DNA from: Planctomycetota bacterium
Lineage (GTDB): Bacteria; Planctomycetota; UBA8108; JACQVS01
Direction: 5' to 3'
DNA length: 64,000 bases
Assembly (NCBI GenBank): GCA_028280485.1
Contig: JANQLS010000003.1
Coordinates: forward strand, 1 to 64,000
Shown here in pieces: positions 59,500 through 64,000 of this stretch (positions are counted from its first letter, which is position 1; every line of letters starts with the position of its first letter). Below the pieces are notes generated by a model. That model was not told where the DNA came from. It saw only the letters and a list, made by a program, of their open reading frames with translations, and made no database searches. Made by a program: the position numbers and the translations under genes.

Positions 59500-59617
59500 C
59501 TTTCTGTGACTCCCGGAACCTCTGAACCCAAACCATGATAAAAGCCATCGCCGGAACCCCAAATACGAATAAGAAACATGCTAATAAAATCATGATCTTG
59601 GGGGCTGAGAAAAACAT
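59492..59617 (-). CDS. 41-residue single-pass membrane protein upstream of asd
   Basis: ATG at 59617 with GGAG 6-8 nt upstream. The peptide begins MFFSAPKIMILLACFLFVFG, continues VPAMAFIMVW and ends in a charged tail VQRFRESQKDE. The hydrophobic part spans about residues 8-31, followed by a basic/acidic tail, so the C-terminus is probably cytoplasmic. Its TGA overlaps the asd ATG region (asd starts 7 nt before its end). Too short for family recognition; coupling to asd is supported, function unknown. Confidence 0.6.
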   Translation of the reverse strand: MFFSAPKIMILLACFLFVFGVPAMAFIMVWVQRFRESQKDE

Positions 59618-59860
59618 ACGAGGCTCCGGGGTAGAGGATCCGCTTTAAATATAGAATACTTGCCTTAATGAAGTACTGAAATTATCACTCGCATTTCAAT
59701 ATGAAACGAACGGGCTGTTCTAACCAAATTCCTATATGAACCCAGGTCCAGAACTCCCGACGAGTAGATGCCAAAGGACGATTTTAACATTCTCGCCGTC
59801 GGGAACAAGCCAGAGAGTGGAGTCATTTCCTATATTTGTAGAATCAATTGTGGTAGTCAG

Positions 59861-61522
59861 CTACTTCAGACGTAACAGATCAGGCCTTCTCAAAGCCAAG
59901 GACTGAGCGATATGCTCAGAAGAAATCGACTGTGAACCGTCTAAATCAGCTACCGTCCTTGCTACTCGCAACACTCTTCCCAAGCCTCGCCCCGAGAGCT
60001 TAGCCCTCTCAACTTCTTTTTCTAAATAGCTTCTCGCTTCCGAACCCAAGCCTCCCTCTTTCAATAAAATCTCCTGCGAAATTCGCGAATTCAGGCGATT
60101 TCCCTGCCACCTTTTCTGCTGTAAAGATCGAGCGATCTGAAGCCGCTCAAACATCTCTTGAGTACTCATGCCCTCTTTTTGAAGCTCGAACCCGCCTAAA
60201 ACATCCTTAGAACTTGGGGTCAGTACCTCTAAAACTAAGTCGATCCTCTCTAAGAGTGGACCCGAGATGCGACCGCGATAGTTTTGAATCGCAGTAGGTA
60301 GACATTGACAGGATTTAATCCGCGAACCGTAATACCCGCAAGGGCAAGGATTCATCGCAGCTACTAATAAAAAGTCGGCCGGAAAAGTGACTGTGGCTCG
60401 ACTTCTAGCAATCACGATCTCCCGTTCTTCTAGGGGCTGCCTCAAAGTTTCGAGAACCCTTCTGGGAAATTCAGGCAATTCATCCAAGAAGAGAACCCCA
60501 AGGTGCGCAAAGGTGATTTCACCCGAGCGCGGAGGACTTCCTCCCCCCACTAAACCGGCGTAGCTCACGGTGTGATGGGGGGAACGGAAGGGACGATCGA
60601 TAACCTGATTTGAATCGGTCAATAGCCCTTCAGAACTATAAATACGCATAATTTCTAGGGCTTCATCGATTTCTAATGGAGGCAAGATTCCAGGGATTCG
60701 TCGGGCTAACATCGTTTTGCCCACTCCCGGAGGCCCCACGAGCATCAAATTATGTCCCCCCGCAGCTGCTACCAAAATTCCGGCTTTGGTGGCTTCTTGG
60801 CCCCTGACGTCGAGAAAGTCGAGAGCATCTTCACTCGGATTCCGCTGGGTACTCCAAAACGGAGTTTGCCCCGAACTGACATACGGCTGAAGTCGACCCC
60901 GAAGAGCTAAAATAGCATCGTGTATAGAATGTGCAGCGTAGACGGTCACCCCTGGTAGGCAACTGACTTCGGCCGCATTTTGGGCGGGAACCACCACGCG
61001 ATTGAAGCCAAATTCCGCAATCGCATGGGAAATAAGGAGAGCCCCGGGAACGGGACGAAGCTCCCCCTCCAAGCCCAATTCACCTAAAAAGCCAATCGAC
61101 ATCAACTTACCTGGGGGAAACTTCGGTAGCTTCAATTGACCGGAAGCCATCAGGATTCCAAGGGCGATAGGAAGATCGAACACCCCACTTTCCTTGTGCT
61201 GAAATGCGGGCGCAAGGTTGACGGTAACTCGCTCTCTAAACGGAAATCGAAAACCCGTACTTTCAATCGCTGAATCGATACGCTCTTTGCTTTCCTTAAT
61301 CGAACGACCGGGTAGCCCGACAATATGAAACCCCGGTTTTAACTTTTTGGAAAAATGAACCTGAACTTCGACGGTGCGCCCCTCGATCCCCATAAAATCA
61401 CCACTTAAAAATCGGGCGAAGGGATGGCGAGGAGAAGTGCTCATTCGGCCTTCACGTGGATCACCGAAGGTGTTTCCAAACAAAAACTTAGGGGGATCAT
61501 CGGGGGATAATTCTCGCTTCAT
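59861..61522 (-). CDS. comM: ComM/YifB Mg-chelatase-like AAA+ ATPase
   Basis: 553 residues with GGGAG 7-8 nt before the ATG at 61522 (a second start at 61444 with GAAGG is possible). An N-terminal Lon-protease-like ChlI domain (VEVQVHFSKKLKPGFHIVGL) is followed by AAA+ with Walker A GPPGVGKTML, Walker B VLFLDELPEF, AMNPCPCGYYG and SSEHIAQSLALR at the C-terminus. In Gammaproteobacteria ComM is a branch-migration helicase for natural transformation; T4P genes are also in this window. Monocistronic. Confidence 0.94.
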   Translation of the reverse strand: MKRELSPDDPPKFLFGNTFGDPREGRMSTSPRHPFARFLSGDFMGIEGRTVEVQVHFSKKLKPGFHIVGLPGRSIKESKERIDSAIESTGFRFPFRERVTVNLAPAFQHKESGVFDLPIALGILMASGQLKLPKFPPGKLMSIGFLGELGLEGELRPVPGALLISHAIAEFGFNRVVVPAQNAAEVSCLPGVTVYAAHSIHDAILALRGRLQPYVSSGQTPFWSTQRNPSEDALDFLDVRGQEATKAGILVAAAGGHNLMLVGPPGVGKTMLARRIPGILPPLEIDEALEIMRIYSSEGLLTDSNQVIDRPFRSPHHTVSYAGLVGGGSPPRSGEITFAHLGVLFLDELPEFPRRVLETLRQPLEEREIVIARSRATVTFPADFLLVAAMNPCPCGYYGSRIKSCQCLPTAIQNYRGRISGPLLERIDLVLEVLTPSSKDVLGGFELQKEGMSTQEMFERLQIARSLQQKRWQGNRLNSRISQEILLKEGGLGSEARSYLEKEVERAKLSGRGLGRVLRVARTVADLDGSQSISSEHIAQSLALRRPDLLRLK

Positions 61523-62003
61523 AAAGTTAGCTCCCAGAAAGAAGCTTCAGTTTCAGCGAAAAATGGAGATCAGGATCTGATAGGAGTGGAATATCGGAGT
61601 TTAATTGAAGCCCACGGTGGAAGGATGGCCTCAGTGAATTTTAGCTCCTCAAAGCGCCTATTTCATATTGGAGGTGGAATATTGGTTTTCTTTTGCCCCT
61701 GATCGCCATAAAGTGCCATAAAAAAAACACTTACAACAAAACCCACACAGACTCCGATTTAAAAACACAATCTTAAGCAGACAAAAGCCCCGATGGTCGA
61801 TTCTTTAAGAGGATAACTAAAGCAGGATTATGAACTTGGCGACTGATAGTTTTTGGCCACTTATTCTAATCGGTGGTAGGATTAAGGGCCGGTTGTTAGG
61901 GAACTCCTCCAACCCTCATGCTGCATCTCCCCTAGGATAAGACCCTGAGATCATTCCCCGGGCTTAGACCCTGAGTTAATACTCTGAAAGAACTTGAGAA
62001 TTT
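61523..62003. other. Divergent intergenic region
   Basis: Between the starts of comM and the protease gene. It contains a direct repeat AGACCCTGAG at 61940-61949 and 61966-61975 (26 bp apart) about 30-55 nt before the protease start. No gene. Confidence 0.5.
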
Positions 62004-64000
62004 AATGCAAGAATCCCCCTTGAGCACCTCTTCTCTCCTTCGAGGCCTGATGGTTCTCGGCCTTGTTTGTGGATTGGCGATTCTAATATCCACATCATCC
62101 AGAAACGGGGAGCTCCAAAACTTAGCCGCTGGACCGAAGGTGGAAGTGGCTCTCAATGACTCTCCCCCAAGCCCGATTTCTGCTCCCCGTGATTCTGAAA
62201 CCGGAACTCGCCGAGGGAAGGTCGTTGGAGACGCGGTTAAAACGCTAATTCAAAGCTTGGAAGCTAGTTCTCTTGAGAACCTGTGGAAGGTCGTCGAGAA
62301 ACTCAAAGGCTTAGGAAAGGAAGGGGTCCCCCAGCTTGTTACTCAACTGAAGGTTCAAAAAGGAAAAGCCCTTCTCGGTTGTGCTCAAGCTCTTCTTCAC
62401 TTAGGTGATTTCGAAACCCGAGAGCTGGCTCTCGATGCCATCGCCCAGCTCATTCGATCGACCAAAGACAAACCAGTTAAGTTTGCGGCCGTCGATACCC
62501 TGGTCGAAGAAGGGGAGCCTGAAGATGTCCTCGAGTTTGTGACCAAGCTCTACAAAGAGGCCAAGACTCCGGATGAGATCATTCCCTTAGCCAAGGCTCT
62601 CATCAATTTAGACGGAGTCCTCGAAGCGCAACAAAAACTCAAATCCTATCTCAACAGTCGAAACGCAGAAGTTAAAAGAAGTGCGGCCTTAGCTCTAGCG
62701 GAGATGGATCTCATCGACCAGAAGGTTCGTATCATTCTTTTAGATCTCAGACGTGAGCCCACTCCGCGAGGAAAACTAGCGGCGGCGCTTTACCGAAATG
62801 ATCAACTTCTGCGCGAGCTTGAAAAAGGATCCCTCGGAGATTTACCGGGTTCCGATCCCAAAATATTACTCACTCAAGCTCAAAAGAAAATTCGTGAACT
62901 CAACGAGCAACTGGACGCTTTACGTACTCAACCCGGAAAGATTGGATATTCCTCCATTCCTGAGCTTGCCGTGCTCGAAGAAATCATCAAGTTGGTCGAT
63001 CGTTCCTATGTCGACCCAAACAAAGTCGACCACCGGAAACTCATCGTCGCCGCGGCGAAGGGAATGGTCGAATCTTTAGATCGCTTCTCAGCATTTATGC
63101 CCCCTCAAGATGCTAAGGATTTCTTAACCGATATTTCAGGGGAGTACTGTGGTATCGGAGCCCACGTGATCAAAAGAGACTCCCAGTCGACTTTAGAGAT
63201 TACTAAACCCATCTACGGCGGCCCTGCTTACGAAGCTGGACTCATAACTGGAGACCGTATTTTAGAAATCGATGGAATCCCCACCATCGCTCGTTCACCT
63301 GAAGACACTGTGAAGCTTCTAAAAGGCCCCCAAGATTCAGTGATTAAACTCTCTGTTCTTCGGAGGGGCTGGAAAGAACCCAAAGAGATCTCCTTCAAGC
63401 GGCGAACGATCACTGTCCCCACAGTGACCTACCACCTCTTGCCCCAAAAGATCGGCCTCCTCAAACTTTCTCAGTTTGGTGAAAAATCGATCATGGAATT
63501 TAAAGCGGCTCTCAAAGATCTTGAGAAACAAGGGCTCGAAGGATTGATCGTCGACCTCAGAAATAATTTAGGTGGCGTCTTACCCGCAGCAAAAAGTATC
63601 GTCAACTTGTTCGTCGGCCAGAAAGAACGCCCCATGTTGATCGTCCGGGGACGCCCCGACTTGCTGCCCACTCCAGAAGAACGAACGTTTACCGACAATA
63701 TTGAAAAGCATGACGACTTCCCTTTGGTCATCTTGATCAACGAACGAAGTGCCAGTGCCTCTGAAATCGTTTCTGGGGCTTTGAAAGATTTCCATCGAGC
63801 CGTTTTAGTCGGGAAGAAAACTTACGGCAAAGGAACCGTTCAAAACCTCTACCCTCTCAGTAAAAAAGCCGAGGTATTATTGAAGGGGCGCTCGCGAGTT
63901 AAACTCACCGAGAAGCAATACTTTTTACCTTCAGGTAGAAGTATCCACACCTTGAGAGATGAGAATGGAAAGATTATTCAAAAGGGCGGGGTAGAACCTC
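62004..64000 (+). CDS. Exported HEAT-PDZ-S41 C-terminal processing protease (partial, runs off the window)
   Basis: Starts at the ATG at 62004 and is open to the window end (at least 665 residues). Signal peptide MVLGLVCGLAILISTSS. HEAT-like helices at about 75-260 (VDTLVEEGEPEDVLEFV, AEVKRSAALALAEMD). A coiled coil lies near 290-310. Then the tail-specific protease module begins (LEEIIKLVDRSYVDPNKVDH), with a PDZ (GEYCGIGAHV, AGLITGDRILEIDG) and the S41 catalytic core: LRNNLGGVLPAA, Ser in RSASASEIVSGAL and Lys in KTYGKGTVQNL. It cleaves proteins in the periplasm. HEAT plus S41 is uncommon. Its start lacks a strong Shine-Dalgarno sequence. Confidence 0.92.

Overview
The window looks like chromosomal DNA of a member of the Planctomycetota or a close PVC relative, with moderate GC. 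The evidence is a DUF1552 / DUF1587-1595-1592-1588-1585 cytochrome pair, a DUF1080 protein, CotH and lamin-tail exoproteins with dockerin-like C-termini, many lysine-rich exported proteins of unknown function, and dispersed intergenic repeats. This assignment is inference from gene content; no rRNA or tRNA gene was found.

Bases 1-31,000 are mostly accessory. They hold two large secreted proteins sharing a jelly-roll-like N-terminal module (one CotH-type, one with eleven six-cysteine repeats), an enolase-superfamily enzyme, a small winged-helix protein, a HEAT/coiled-coil HExxH metalloprotease, and the DUF1552 pair whose partner carries an N-terminal FHA domain. They also hold an ArsC-like gene interrupted by an in-frame TGA (19232-19582), a hybrid sensor kinase, several exported proteins of unknown function, a sigma-54 activator, hpt, and an exported protein with about 400 residues of Arg/Ser repeats.

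Bases 31,700-64,000 are mostly housekeeping, almost all on the minus strand. Reading in transcription order: comM; a 41-aa membrane protein, asd and truA; hpf; ptsN, yvcK, ptsH and ptsI (a regulatory PTS without a sugar permease); pilM, pilN, pilO, a TPR/PilP-like gene and pilQ; rne; rplU, rpmA and obg; pilT and coaX; an mnmE-like gene, pyrR, pyrB, a dihydroorotase-like gene and vanZ. A HEAT-PDZ-S41 protease runs off the right edge on the plus strand.

The strongest new observation is that the ArsC-like gene reads as a selenoprotein. Its TGA sits at the first position of a CxxC motif (giving UxxC) and is followed by a perfect 7-bp hairpin with a G-first loop at bacterial SECIS spacing. Other notable points: the PyrC homologue lacks two metal-site residues (His to Gln, Asp to Gly), suggesting an inactive PyrC'-type ATCase partner; two copies of a 105-106 bp inverted-repeat element each supply the TAG stop codon of the adjacent gene; and there are at least seven copies of a 22-23 bp dispersed repeat.
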